Source of the DNA: CAZILN01 sp964540005
GTDB lineage: Bacteria; Bacteroidota; Bacteroidia; Bacteroidales; SM23-62
Direction of reading: 5' to 3'
Assembly: GCA_964540005.1 (NCBI GenBank)
Contig: CAZILN010000306.1
Coordinates: forward strand, 1-10,598
Length of the DNA stretch: 10,598 nucleotides
Shown: in pieces, positions 1 through 7,601 of the stretch
How the letters are laid out: each line of letters begins with the position of its first letter
Numbering within the stretch: position 1 is the stretch's first letter
The notes under the pieces: generated by a model
What the model was told of the DNA's origin: nothing
The model's input: only the letters and a program-made list of their open reading frames with translations
Database searches by the model: none
Made by a program: the position numbers and the translations under genes

Positions 1-1
1 G

Positions 2-652
2 ATCATGGTTCATCTGAGTGAGGATTTTCTTACCGATTCATTATCCACGGGAAACCATTATGTCATTCCACTCAGGATTACCGGGACAGATGCGGATTCG
101 ATACTGAGTGGTCTGCCGGCCGTCCCGGATCCCGACAAACGGGTGATTTCAGACTGGGATGCAAGTGCACCGGCCAAGGATTTTACCCTGTTCATGGTGA
201 AATATGTGAATGAGCTCCATGGAAATTTCCTGAGGCGCGGGGTCGATTATGGTGCGGATGCGTTTGGAAATATCACCGATACAGCTACCTATCATGCTCA
301 GACCGTGGAACAGGATGAAGTGGTATCATTAAACACGATGGGCAGGTATGTTGTCCATACCAACTTTACCGGGATCCAGACAGGAGATGAATATTCGGTC
401 AGCATAAGCCTTGATCCCGGATCGGGAGCGGTTTCGGTTGAAACGGTAGTGGGTGCCAGGTACAAGGTTGTAGGGACGGGAACCGGGAACTATGTGACCG
501 GTGGCGGATCGTGGGGCGGAAAGGACAGGGATATTATCTATCTTGAATACATCTACAGAAAAGGGATTTACAGTCACCATGTTTATGATACCCTGGTTTT
601 CAGGGACAGAGGCATTGGTTTCGAACAATTTGTCCCTGTTGTCATGGAGTAA
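2..652 (+). CDS. DUF1735/DUF5627-like surface glycan-binding protein, C-terminal part
   Basis: The reading frame is open to the left edge and the first ATG (base 5) falls in the middle of a recognisable domain, so the true start lies upstream and about 216 residues are visible. The first part (HYVIPLRI, then VKYVNELHG and RRGVDYG) resembles the end of the DUF1735 (BT_3987-like) domain found in surface proteins encoded beside SusC/SusD. The second part, with GTGNYV..GGSWGGKDRD, an IYLEYIY strand and a closing HHVYDTLVFRDRG motif, resembles DUF5627. Proteins of this build are usually outer-membrane lipoproteins of glycan-uptake systems and are thought to bind polysaccharide; they are not known enzymes. 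The signal peptide and lipobox would be off the window. The family call rests on remembered motifs only. The next gene starts 48 bases downstream, which fits cotranscription. Confidence 0.75.
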   Translation: MMVHLSEDFLTDSLSTGNHYVIPLRITGTDADSILSGLPAVPDPDKRVISDWDASAPAKDFTLFMVKYVNELHGNFLRRGVDYGADAFGNITDTATYHAQTVEQDEVVSLNTMGRYVVHTNFTGIQTGDEYSVSISLDPGSGAVSVETVVGARYKVVGTGTGNYVTGGGSWGGKDRDIIYLEYIYRKGIYSHHVYDTLVFRDRGIGFEQFVPVVME

Positions 653-700
653 TGATTATGCTCATACTCTGGCCAAAAAATCCTTAAACCGGAATACCCC

Positions 701-2548
701 ATGCTGCAAGTAAGACCCTACCTGTTTATTCTGGCGTTGATGCTGGCCTGCCAGGGCTGCACAATAAATCATCGCCAAATAATCCTTGCCAGGAACGGGA
801 TAGCTGGTTGTCCGGTAGTTATCCCATCAGAACCAACTGATATACAGAGGTTTGCCGGAGGTGAGCTGACAAGGTACCTAGGGGAAATGAGCGGGGCACC
901 CTTTACCCTGTTGACCGGCGATACCCTCAGGGACGGTTGCTGCATCAGGCTCCAACGTGATCAGGGCAGGGTTGCGGATGCTTACCGGATCACATCCGGA
1001 ACACGTAACATTATCCTTTCAGGCAATTCTGACAGGGCACTCCTCTATGCCGTTTATGATCTACTCGAGAGACTCGGATGCAGGTGGTTGGCACCGGAGT
1101 TTGAATTTTACCATGGTCATGCTTTTACGATACCTTCCTGCAAGGATATCAGTATCGATTGCGGTCTGAACATTACGCAAACTCCCGTGTTTAAGTATCG
1201 AAAATCAGATGTGGCTGAAGGAAGGTCCCTCAATCTGAACAGCCTGGAAAAGATCATAGACTGGATGCCCAGGAACAGGCTCAATACCCTGATGGTTCCC
1301 GTGAATATGAATAACAGGGGGCACATGGTCTGGGATGATTACAGGTTGCTTGTCCCTGAACTGGATAAGCGGGGCATCATCCTGGAAGCAGGGCAGCACG
1401 GCTACCAGATTTTTATAAGTGCCGATATGGATAACGGGGAATTGTTCAGAAGGCATCCCGACTGGTTCGGTAAAGATGAGAGAGATCACCCTGACGCATC
1501 CGGGGAGGTAATATTCAATACGGAGAACCAGGGTGCTGTTGATTACTTCACAGGTAATATACTTGAATATTTACAGGCTCATCCGGAAATCGACATATTT
1601 GATCTATGGCCACCGGACAATGCACAATGGCCGGAACATTTACCGGGAATGATGGTTCCGCCCGGAAGGATACAGGCTGATCTTGCCGGTAAGGTATATG
1701 AAGCCATTTCAGAATCCTGTCCCGGGGTCAGGCTCGAAGTGATTGCCTTTGCAGAAACCCTTGATCCGGCACCGGTGAAAAATGAGATCATGGTGGATAT
1801 ATGTCCGATAAACCAGCACTTTGAGAAGCAGATATTCGATACATCTTCGGAGCTTAACCGGAGTTATGCGGGTGCCGTAAAGGAATGGAGGAAAAATTTC
1901 AATGGCGATCTCGGGATTTATACCTACTACAGAAAGTATGCCTGGAGATCCCTGCCCAACATCATTCCTCATTACATGCAGGAAGACCTGAAATGGTACG
2001 CAGGTATCCCGGTACAGGGAATATCCTGTTATGCTGAACCCGGCGACTGGTATACTTATGAGTTGAACCATTTCATACTTGCTGAACTCATGTGGGATCC
2101 CCGTGTCAATGTTGATTCACTTATCAATGTGTTCAGCAATGCACGTTACGGAAAGGATTATGCCCTCGCAGAAGATATCTATTCATACCTGGAAGAAACA
2201 GTAAGGATATACGGTAACATCAGGAATTCGAGCCTAAAACCGGAATCCGAAATCGAAAAAGCTTTGGAGAAACTTCGTAACCTGGTGAATGATATTCAAT
2301 TGGCACAAACGATGGTCACTAAGGAGGCGGCTGAGAACCTGGAGAAACTGGCAAAAATGATCAAATATACCGAACTTGATCTTGAAATTCAGGGATCCAG
2401 ATCTTCGGGAAAATCCGGTGAGGAAATGGCAGAATTGTTTAATGATTTGATAATGTTTAAGTTATCAGTTAAAGATGAAGGAATTATTGTTACGAATTAC
2501 CGGGAGGACCTTTCATCTCTTAGAGAACATTACGGACTGATAAAATGA
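701..2548 (+). CDS. DUF4838 domain lipoprotein, putative glycoside hydrolase
   Basis: The 615-residue protein begins with a lipoprotein signal (hydrophobic residues 7-16, lipobox M-L-A-C with the lipidated cysteine at 17), so it should be membrane-anchored outside the cytoplasm. Residues about 25-145 look like the small alpha/beta domain that precedes the barrel in GH67 alpha-glucuronidases and GH20-like enzymes, including a LLYAVYDLLERLGCRW segment at 114-129. Residues about 165-490 fit DUF4838: a helix with RNRLNTLMVPVN (191-202), QHGY at 232-235, a WPPDN segment at 303-307, GIYTYYRKYAW at 405-415, and AELMWDPRVNVDSL at 461-474. The last 120 residues are charged and helical. DUF4838 proteins occur in PULs and are suspected hydrolases, but I know of no firmly assigned activity. 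The CxxC-type cysteines often seen after the barrel D/N motif are absent here (PPDNAQWPEH). The start sits just before the signal peptide. It follows the DUF1735 gene by 48 bases. Confidence 0.8.
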   Translation: MLQVRPYLFILALMLACQGCTINHRQIILARNGIAGCPVVIPSEPTDIQRFAGGELTRYLGEMSGAPFTLLTGDTLRDGCCIRLQRDQGRVADAYRITSGTRNIILSGNSDRALLYAVYDLLERLGCRWLAPEFEFYHGHAFTIPSCKDISIDCGLNITQTPVFKYRKSDVAEGRSLNLNSLEKIIDWMPRNRLNTLMVPVNMNNRGHMVWDDYRLLVPELDKRGIILEAGQHGYQIFISADMDNGELFRRHPDWFGKDERDHPDASGEVIFNTENQGAVDYFTGNILEYLQAHPEIDIFDLWPPDNAQWPEHLPGMMVPPGRIQADLAGKVYEAISESCPGVRLEVIAFAETLDPAPVKNEIMVDICPINQHFEKQIFDTSSELNRSYAGAVKEWRKNFNGDLGIYTYYRKYAWRSLPNIIPHYMQEDLKWYAGIPVQGISCYAEPGDWYTYELNHFILAELMWDPRVNVDSLINVFSNARYGKDYALAEDIYSYLEETVRIYGNIRNSSLKPESEIEKALEKLRNLVNDIQLAQTMVTKEAAENLEKLAKMIKYTELDLEIQGSRSSGKSGEEMAELFNDLIMFKLSVKDEGIIVTNYREDLSSLREHYGLIK

Positions 2549-2576
2549 TTTTCATATTATTTGACAAATATTTGCG

Positions 2577-2586
2577 CAAACGTTTG
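2577..2586. promoter_or_regulatory. LacI-family-type operator palindrome
   Basis: CAAACGTTTG is a perfect 10-base palindrome with a central CG, the form typical of LacI/GalR-family operators. The symmetry resumes further out: TTT at 2571-2573 pairs with AAA at 2590-2592 across three mismatched positions on each side. Its right half contains the TTTG of the promoter -33 element, so a bound repressor would block RNA polymerase. A second perfect palindrome, CAAATATTTG at 2565-2574, lies directly upstream. No LacI-type gene is in the window. Binding is inferred from sequence form alone. Confidence 0.5.
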
Positions 2587-2614
2587 TTTAAAAAATATAT
2601 ATTGTATATATTTG
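2583..2614 (+). promoter_or_regulatory. Bacteroidota-type promoter (TTTG / TATATTTG)
   Basis: The -33 box TTTG (2583-2586) is followed after 20 bases by TATATTTG (2607-2614), an exact match to the Bacteroidota -7 consensus TAnnTTTG with the expected 19-21 base spacing. Transcription would begin near 2620, leaving an AT-rich leader of roughly 30 bases before the ATG at 2651. It gives the tandem-module protein its own control, separate from the two genes upstream. Confidence 0.75.
2593..2613. repeat. 9-bp perfect inverted repeat over the promoter -7 region
   Basis: AAATATATA (2593-2601) and TATATATTT (2605-2613) are perfect reverse complements separated by TTG. The right arm overlaps the promoter -7 box. 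It may be a second regulator site or simply a consequence of the AT-rich promoter; the sequence cannot decide this. Confidence 0.5.
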
Positions 2615-2650
2615 GCCTAATTACTTAATAATCAACTTAAATTGGATGTT

Positions 2651-4201
2651 ATGATGAAAATCTACTCTAACCTGTTAACTGTCGTTTTTACGATGGTTTT
2701 ATTCGGGATAAGTGGCAACGTTGTTGCACAGAATCTCCTGGAAAATGGTGATTTTGAGGTTTGGGATGGTGATTCACCCACTGGATGGACCATTCTGAAA
2801 GAAGGTATCACAGTGGCACAGGAAGCAACCATTGTGCATGGCGGATCTGCTTCTGCCGCCGTTACATTGACTGATAACAAAGCTAAAACTGATTTTGGAC
2901 AGGAGATGCAGTTCATTGCTGACTCCGGTGCAACCTACATCCTTTCTGTATGGGCGTATCATACGGAAGGAACCAATTTTTTTGCCTGGGTTATCGGGAA
3001 ACCGGGAGCGTATAACTTTTCAAGCAGTTCCGGTATTCATACCGATAATACTATTCTAAATGAATGGCAGGAGTTCACCTGGCAATGGACATCTTTTACC
3101 AACGATACGGTAAGCGTATTCTTCAGATCCTACAACCAGGAAGGATTCGATGGTGAAGAGATCATGTATCTGGATGATGCTACTGTTACAAAAGTACCTG
3201 AAGCCGTTGAACTTCTGGAGAACCCGGATTTTGAACTCTGGGAAAACGACTCGCTCACCGGTTGGGATATTATTAAGGAAGACATATCCGTGGCGCAGGA
3301 AACAAGCATTGTTCATGATGGTACTTTTTCAGCCGCCGTAATTATAACCGGGAACAAGGCCACAACTGATTTTGGACAGGAGATGAACGTGATCGTCGAT
3401 TCTGGCATGACCTATACTTTAACGGTCTGGGTTTACCACACGGAAGGTGCCAATTTCATTGCCTGGGTCATCGGAAAGCCGGGAGGATATACATTCTCGA
3501 GCAGTTCGGGGATCCACACGGACAATACCATTTTGAATGAATGGCAAGAATTTACATGGCAATGGCCTTGTTACAGTACCGATACCGTAAATGTGTTCTT
3601 CCGGTCGTACAACCAGGAAGGATTCGATGGAGAAGAGGTCATGTATTTGGATGATGCAAGCCTCAAGATCCAGGTAGGACCCACCATTTCCACCGATGCC
3701 ACCCTTTCTGATCTGACCGTCGAGGGAGAAACAGTTGAGGAATTCAATTCTGGTACAAAGTTCTATACTGTTTACCTGCCTTTGGGCTATGATGAAGTTC
3801 CGTTAGTGGATGCGGTACCCACTGATGAAAATGCCACCTACGAAGTGTTCCCTGCATCAGATATAACGGGGGATTCATTGGCCAGGATAACGACTGTGGT
3901 GGTTACCGCGGAAGACACAGCCAAAACCGTAACATATACTATCTATTTTGTAGTTGTAACAGGACTGGATAAGACGGATGCTCTGGCTGTAAAAGTATAT
4001 CCTGTACCTGCATCTGAACAGATTACCATAAGCAGGATGTCCGGAGAGGTATCAGACCTTCAGATACTCGACATAACCGGTAAGATCATCAGTACCATAA
4101 ATGCAACAGAGAAGGAGACCATTTTGAATATATCCGGTCTGCAACCCGGTTATTATTTCATTAGGGTTGACGGCAGAACTGCCAGATTTATCAAAAGATA
4201 G
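2651..4201 (+). CDS. T9SS-secreted protein with two tandem carbohydrate-binding-like modules
   Basis: I chose the ATG at 2651 over an in-frame TTG at 2642 because it puts the signal peptide (KIYSNLL plus a hydrophobic run, cleavage near VVA|QN, residue 26) at the N terminus; this gives 516 residues. Residues 29-179 and 188-338 are two ungapped copies of one module, 113 of 151 residues identical, each opening with LLEN.DFE.W and closing with MYLDDA. This is the pattern of beta-sandwich carbohydrate-binding modules of the CBM4/9/22 type. Residues about 348-436 form an Ig/cadherin-like beta-sandwich (TLSDLTVEG, a TVYLP strand, VTAEDTAKTVTYTI). Residues about 447-516 are a type A T9SS C-terminal sorting domain (VYPVPASEQITI, LQILDITGK, LQPGYYFIRV, final FIKR), so the protein should cross the outer membrane and be attached or released. 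No catalytic domain is visible. A role in capturing extracellular glycan is inferred. It has its own promoter and a downstream hairpin. Confidence 0.85.
   Translation: MMKIYSNLLTVVFTMVLFGISGNVVAQNLLENGDFEVWDGDSPTGWTILKEGITVAQEATIVHGGSASAAVTLTDNKAKTDFGQEMQFIADSGATYILSVWAYHTEGTNFFAWVIGKPGAYNFSSSSGIHTDNTILNEWQEFTWQWTSFTNDTVSVFFRSYNQEGFDGEEIMYLDDATVTKVPEAVELLENPDFELWENDSLTGWDIIKEDISVAQETSIVHDGTFSAAVIITGNKATTDFGQEMNVIVDSGMTYTLTVWVYHTEGANFIAWVIGKPGGYTFSSSSGIHTDNTILNEWQEFTWQWPCYSTDTVNVFFRSYNQEGFDGEEVMYLDDASLKIQVGPTISTDATLSDLTVEGETVEEFNSGTKFYTVYLPLGYDEVPLVDAVPTDENATYEVFPASDITGDSLARITTVVVTAEDTAKTVTYTIYFVVVTGLDKTDALAVKVYPVPASEQITISRMSGEVSDLQILDITGKIISTINATEKETILNISGLQPGYYFIRVDGRTARFIKR
2735..3187 (+). 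repeat. Tandem module, copy 1 (151 codons)
   Basis: This is the first copy of the duplicated binding-like module, residues 29-179 of the T9SS protein. It aligns without gaps to 3212-3664, and the copies start 477 bases apart. By eye 38 of 151 residues differ. Confidence 0.9.
3212..3664 (+). repeat. Tandem module, copy 2 (151 codons)
   Basis: This is the second copy, residues 188-338. The blocks kept identical are residues 123-146 in copy 1 against 282-305 in copy 2, and the VFFRSYNQEGFDGEE segment. Nucleotides in these blocks have diverged at synonymous positions, so the duplication is not recent. Confidence 0.9.
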
Positions 4202-4239
4202 CATATCGTAAGGTCTCTAAATTACGATTAAACCATAAT

Positions 4240-4310
4240 TAATCGCAAAACAGCAGTACAGGGGAGTTCATGCTTGATACAATCCCTGCTGTTTTGCGGT
4301 TATTTTGTTT
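4240..4310 (+). terminator. Long-stem hairpin followed by a T-rich run, likely terminator
   Basis: CGCAAAACAGCAG (4244-4256) and CTGCTGTTTTGCG (4286-4298) are a perfect 13-bp inverted repeat. One G-U wobble and three more pairs lengthen the stem to 17 (4240-4256 with 4286-4302). The T-rich TTATTTTGTTT follows. It begins about 40 bases after the stop of the T9SS gene and is the right place to end that transcript. The loop is long for an intrinsic terminator (29 bases), so an RNA-stability or regulatory role is possible. The rest of 4202-4417 holds no gene and no convincing promoter; the best TAnnTTTG-like match (TAACTTTA, 4385-4392) has only weak spacing to an upstream TTG. Confidence 0.6.
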
Positions 4311-4417
4311 CGGAACAGCAAAAGTAGTCCGGGATGATGCCAGGCAGTTTTACACAGCTATGCTGTTGAGGCAACATTTATCCTTAACTTTATACAGGTA
4401 AAAAGTCCGGATCAACG

Positions 4418-5995
4418 ATGAAGAAAAAATGTAAAGGCATAAAGACCATACTTTTCAGGTTGCTGGCGTTCATGGTGGTTGCGGCAACCGGTTGTGAGAG
4501 GGAATTTGAATATCCCCCGACGGAAATCCCGGAAATCCCGCAGGGAAATAATGTGCTGAACGTTTACAGCGATCCCGAGGGTTATCCGGGGGTGAACAAA
4601 TCCGGTATTTATGAGGTTACCCTGCACCAGGGAATGAAGCAGGCCATACCGGTAGTTTTCGAAAATGTGTGTCCCGTTTACCAGGCGGGATATATGGATA
4701 TGCTGTCAAAAGACAAGAAACCGCTGGATAAATTCAAGGGCAGGAGCATCAGTTGGGTAAACTTTTCCTTTTCCGGAAGTGTCGTTGTAACCGTGAAGAT
4801 CCTGGACCAGGGAAAAGTTCCGGTATCCACTGCTGCCAGGATCCTGCCATCGAGATATGGCATCATCCCGGAAATTAGCGGCAACACCATCAGCTTTACC
4901 ATCACGGAGCCGGGTCAGTATTCTGTTGAAGCGAGCAACAACAGCTACAAGAACGGGCTCATGATTTTTGCCAATCCTGTAGAGACAGATACCCCGACGG
5001 CCGGAACGGAAGATTACCAGGTGTTGAACCATGCTACTGTTGAGGATCTGGCATCTGTATCTGCTCCTGGATTGTGGTTTAAAACCGGGGTTCATGATAT
5101 TGGCATCTACAAAGTCCCTGTTTCCATAAAAAATATTTACCTCGAAGGAGGTGCCTGGGTATACGGTACGTTAATCATGGATGGAAACCCGGACGTAAAG
5201 ATCTTCGGACGGGGGGTCTTGTCGGCAGGACGGGTGAACTACAGGGCTTCCCATACCGTGGAAGCCATCAATCAAAGCGATAACATTACCCTGCAGGGCA
5301 TTGTTGTGGAAGACTCGAAACGATTTTCCGTCAGGCTGATCGGGAATAACAACCTGGTGGAATGGGTAAAGGTCATCGGCGGGTGGGTCTATAACGTGGA
5401 TGGTATTTCAGCATTCGACGGATCAAACGTATCCCATTGTTTTATCTGGGCAAATGACGATAATATTAAAGTTTACCGGGACGACATAACGTTTTCGGAT
5501 ATTGTTTGCTGGCAGCTTGACAACGGAGCCATCATCCAGATGAGCTGGGGAGGCTCTGTTGGAGGCTCAACGGCAAAGAATGTAAGGATAAGCCGTATCG
5601 ATGTCCTGCATGCCGAATGGGACCAGTCGAGGTTCAACAGCGGATTGCTGAACTGTGTGGGAAACCGGTACCAGGATCCGGGAAGGTATGCTGTGCAGGA
5701 GGACTGGATCATCGAGGATGTTGTGACGGAAAATCCTGTTTCCCAAATCATCAATATCAGGCCTGACGATTTCACGCAGAATCATATTCATGGCCTGACC
5801 CTTAAGAACTGGAATGTTAAGATGGATATGAGCATAGGTTTTTATAACAATATCCTTGGTACTGATCCTTCCGTTAAATTTGACGGGTTTGTATTCGACA
5901 ATTTCATTTTCAATGGAACAAAATTAACCGCGTCAAACTGGATCACGCTGGGTAATTTCACCATCAGAAACCTGGATGACCCGGAATTTTATTGA
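4418..5995 (+). CDS. GH49-like right-handed beta-helix glycoside hydrolase, lipoprotein
   Basis: The 525-residue protein has a lipoprotein signal (basic KKKCKGIK, hydrophobic 11-22, lipobox A-T-G-C with Cys26). Residues about 45-185 look like the N-terminal beta-sandwich of GH49, and the rest like a parallel beta-helix with repeated short strands. The segment NVDGIS (326-331), then VSHCFIWANDDNIKVY (338-353) and DNGAIIQMSW (368-377) corresponds to the GH49 catalytic region. Asp328 is exactly 19 residues before Asp347-Asp348, the spacing of the three catalytic aspartates of Penicillium dextranase (376, 395, 396) and of isopullulanase. GH28 polygalacturonases share the fold but have a GDD motif and wider spacing. 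Known GH49 enzymes cut dextran or pullulan, and as I recall also a sulfated arabinan. An endo-acting enzyme on an external polysaccharide is inferred; the exact substrate is unknown. It opens a close-packed run, with the next gene 27 bases on. Confidence 0.75.
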   Translation: MKKKCKGIKTILFRLLAFMVVAATGCEREFEYPPTEIPEIPQGNNVLNVYSDPEGYPGVNKSGIYEVTLHQGMKQAIPVVFENVCPVYQAGYMDMLSKDKKPLDKFKGRSISWVNFSFSGSVVVTVKILDQGKVPVSTAARILPSRYGIIPEISGNTISFTITEPGQYSVEASNNSYKNGLMIFANPVETDTPTAGTEDYQVLNHATVEDLASVSAPGLWFKTGVHDIGIYKVPVSIKNIYLEGGAWVYGTLIMDGNPDVKIFGRGVLSAGRVNYRASHTVEAINQSDNITLQGIVVEDSKRFSVRLIGNNNLVEWVKVIGGWVYNVDGISAFDGSNVSHCFIWANDDNIKVYRDDITFSDIVCWQLDNGAIIQMSWGGSVGGSTAKNVRISRIDVLHAEWDQSRFNSGLLNCVGNRYQDPGRYAVQEDWIIEDVVTENPVSQIINIRPDDFTQNHIHGLTLKNWNVKMDMSIGFYNNILGTDPSVKFDGFVFDNFIFNGTKLTASNWITLGNFTIRNLDDPEFY

Positions 5996-6022
5996 GCGGA
6001 GTAACTTTTTAATTTCCCCGGG

Positions 6023-7579
6023 ATGACTATTCCGTCCGGCCCTCCCGGTGTTTACAACCGTGCCCCTGTAGTGAAAACAACTGTATTGAAGATACTGTCT
6101 GTCCATATAATCCAACTATCGGTTGCCTTAAGCATGTTCTGTGCCTGCAACCCGTCAGAGGGAAGCATTTCCCGCAGACAGTATGTTTATTATATCGATT
6201 CCGGGTCAGGGAATGATAACAATACAGGAACTTCTGAGGATTCACCATGGTCCTCGCTGGATAAAATTGAAGAAACAAGGCTTAATCCCGGGGATAGGGT
6301 ATGTTTCAGACGAGGCTCGGAATACCATGGGCCGTTATATATAATAGATTCAGGAGATGAGGAAAACTACATTACTCTGACCGATTACGGGGATCCCGGC
6401 CTGCCTGCACCCTCCTTTACCAACCCTGTTTATGATCCCGGCAGCCTTGATTTTGGGAATTGCATCCGGCTCCAGGGTAATTATATCATCGTGGAGAACC
6501 TCTTTTTTCATCATACTGCGGCACAATTGCCGTCTACTACAGGGAGTTTTACAAGCATGTGGGAACTGGGCGCCATACATGTTGATACCTCTGCTGGTCA
6601 TTGTATCCTGCGCAACAATGAGTTCATGGATTGCGGCGCAGGCATCAGGAGCGCCGCAGCGTATGTGATCATTGAAAAGAATTACATCCACGATTGCAAC
6701 CGCATCCTGAAAGAGTGGAGCTGGGGCCCCATAGGGATATGGCTGGGGGCTAATCACCAGGAAGTAAGGTACAATACCATCGTCAACTATAGCGTGACGC
6801 ATCCCGGGATTACATGGGGACCGGACAGCTATGGCGGAGGTGCTGACGGAGGAGCCATAGAGATCGATGATGCCAGAAAAGATAAATCGGATATTTCCAT
6901 CCATCATAACTATTCCAGGGATTGCCAGGGTTTTCTTGAGGTAACCTGGACCGATGTAGAACAAAACCCGGAATACACAGGCTTCCTGATACATCATAAT
7001 ATCAGCGATGATTATCAACAGTTTATTGCCTTATGGAGGGGGGCGGGGTGCAGGATTGAAAACAACACCATTATTCGCCGTAAGAGGAATGATAATGATT
7101 GGGGTGTTTTTAATATTACGCAGGACGGATCGAAAAACTTTATCAGGAACAATATCGTCGTGGTGGAGCAGGATATAGTGGTCTTTAACACGGGCAGGAC
7201 AGGCAGGGCAAAACCTCAAAACATCATTGAAACGAACCTGTTTTACGCTGCCTCCGGTTCGCTGATCATAGGAAAGGAAGAATTGGAATCACCCCTGATA
7301 GGTGATCCGAAGTTTCTGAACTATGGCAGGGGGAACAGTCCCGGTGACTTTTCTATCACCGTGGGTAGTCCCGCTATTAACAGGGGAGCGGATCTCGGAT
7401 ATGATATCGACTTTTCCGGTACCCACATTCCCCAGGAGGGTATACCTGATATAGGAGCCTATGAGTTACGTGAGCGCCAACCCCGAAGATATGCTTCGCG
7501 TTTAAAGTGTACAAATAAAAGTAAACAAATAATAGATGATTCCTCTGAGCCGGGTTGCGGGGAGAGTCAATTTTTTTAA
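6023..7579 (+). CDS. Right-handed parallel beta-helix lipoprotein, putative polysaccharide-active
   Basis: The protein is 518 residues from the ATG at 6023. The first 16 residues (ending RAPV) are not signal-like, and an in-frame GTG at 6071 would start directly at VKTTVLKIL and a hydrophobic run, so the real start may be there. A lipobox-like F-C-A-C places the lipidated cysteine at 42. Residues 53-122 carry the entry common to secreted beta-helix proteins (YYIDSGSGNDNNTGT, SPWSSLDKI, LNPGDRVCFRRGSEYHG, YITLTDYG). Residues about 145-410 show many helix turns of the form 'I.NN.I' (for example ILRNNEF, RIENNTI, FIRNNIV), with HHN sequences at 294-296 and 324-326. The block ends with SPAINRGADLG and PDIGAYE (475-481), the usual end of such proteins. 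Families with this build include polysaccharide lyases and glycoside hydrolases; I cannot assign one. The last 35 residues are unusual (see findings). Confidence 0.75.
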   Translation: MTIPSGPPGVYNRAPVVKTTVLKILSVHIIQLSVALSMFCACNPSEGSISRRQYVYYIDSGSGNDNNTGTSEDSPWSSLDKIEETRLNPGDRVCFRRGSEYHGPLYIIDSGDEENYITLTDYGDPGLPAPSFTNPVYDPGSLDFGNCIRLQGNYIIVENLFFHHTAAQLPSTTGSFTSMWELGAIHVDTSAGHCILRNNEFMDCGAGIRSAAAYVIIEKNYIHDCNRILKEWSWGPIGIWLGANHQEVRYNTIVNYSVTHPGITWGPDSYGGGADGGAIEIDDARKDKSDISIHHNYSRDCQGFLEVTWTDVEQNPEYTGFLIHHNISDDYQQFIALWRGAGCRIENNTIIRRKRNDNDWGVFNITQDGSKNFIRNNIVVVEQDIVVFNTGRTGRAKPQNIIETNLFYAASGSLIIGKEELESPLIGDPKFLNYGRGNSPGDFSITVGSPAINRGADLGYDIDFSGTHIPQEGIPDIGAYELRERQPRRYASRLKCTNKSKQIIDDSSEPGCGESQFF

Positions 7580-7601
7580 CGTATAATTAATAAATCCCAT
7601 A

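Noticed and set aside
501..713. Small plus-strand frame overlapping the end of the DUF1735 gene and the next start
   Set aside because: It overlaps a conserved domain in another frame, and its product has no recognisable feature or signal.
2565..2574. CAAATATTTG palindrome as an independent operator
   Set aside because: It is perfect but AT-rich and without the central CG; ten-base palindromes of this composition are easily found by chance, so it is noted only as part of the control region.
4366..4392. Possible promoter upstream of the GH49-like gene (TTG and TAACTTTA)
   Set aside because: The -7 box lacks the final G and the spacing is only 16 bases, well below the 19-21 expected, so it is too weak to annotate.
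4418..5995. GH28 polygalacturonase for the first beta-helix protein
   Set aside because: The fold and a VDG...DD arrangement fit loosely, but the G-D-D form and wider Asp spacing of GH28 are absent, whereas the 19-residue spacing and the IIQMSW segment fit GH49.
6350..7018. Minus-strand open frame of 222 codons
   Set aside because: It lies wholly inside the beta-helix gene, shows no domain or signal peptide, and its composition is that of a reverse-strand shadow.
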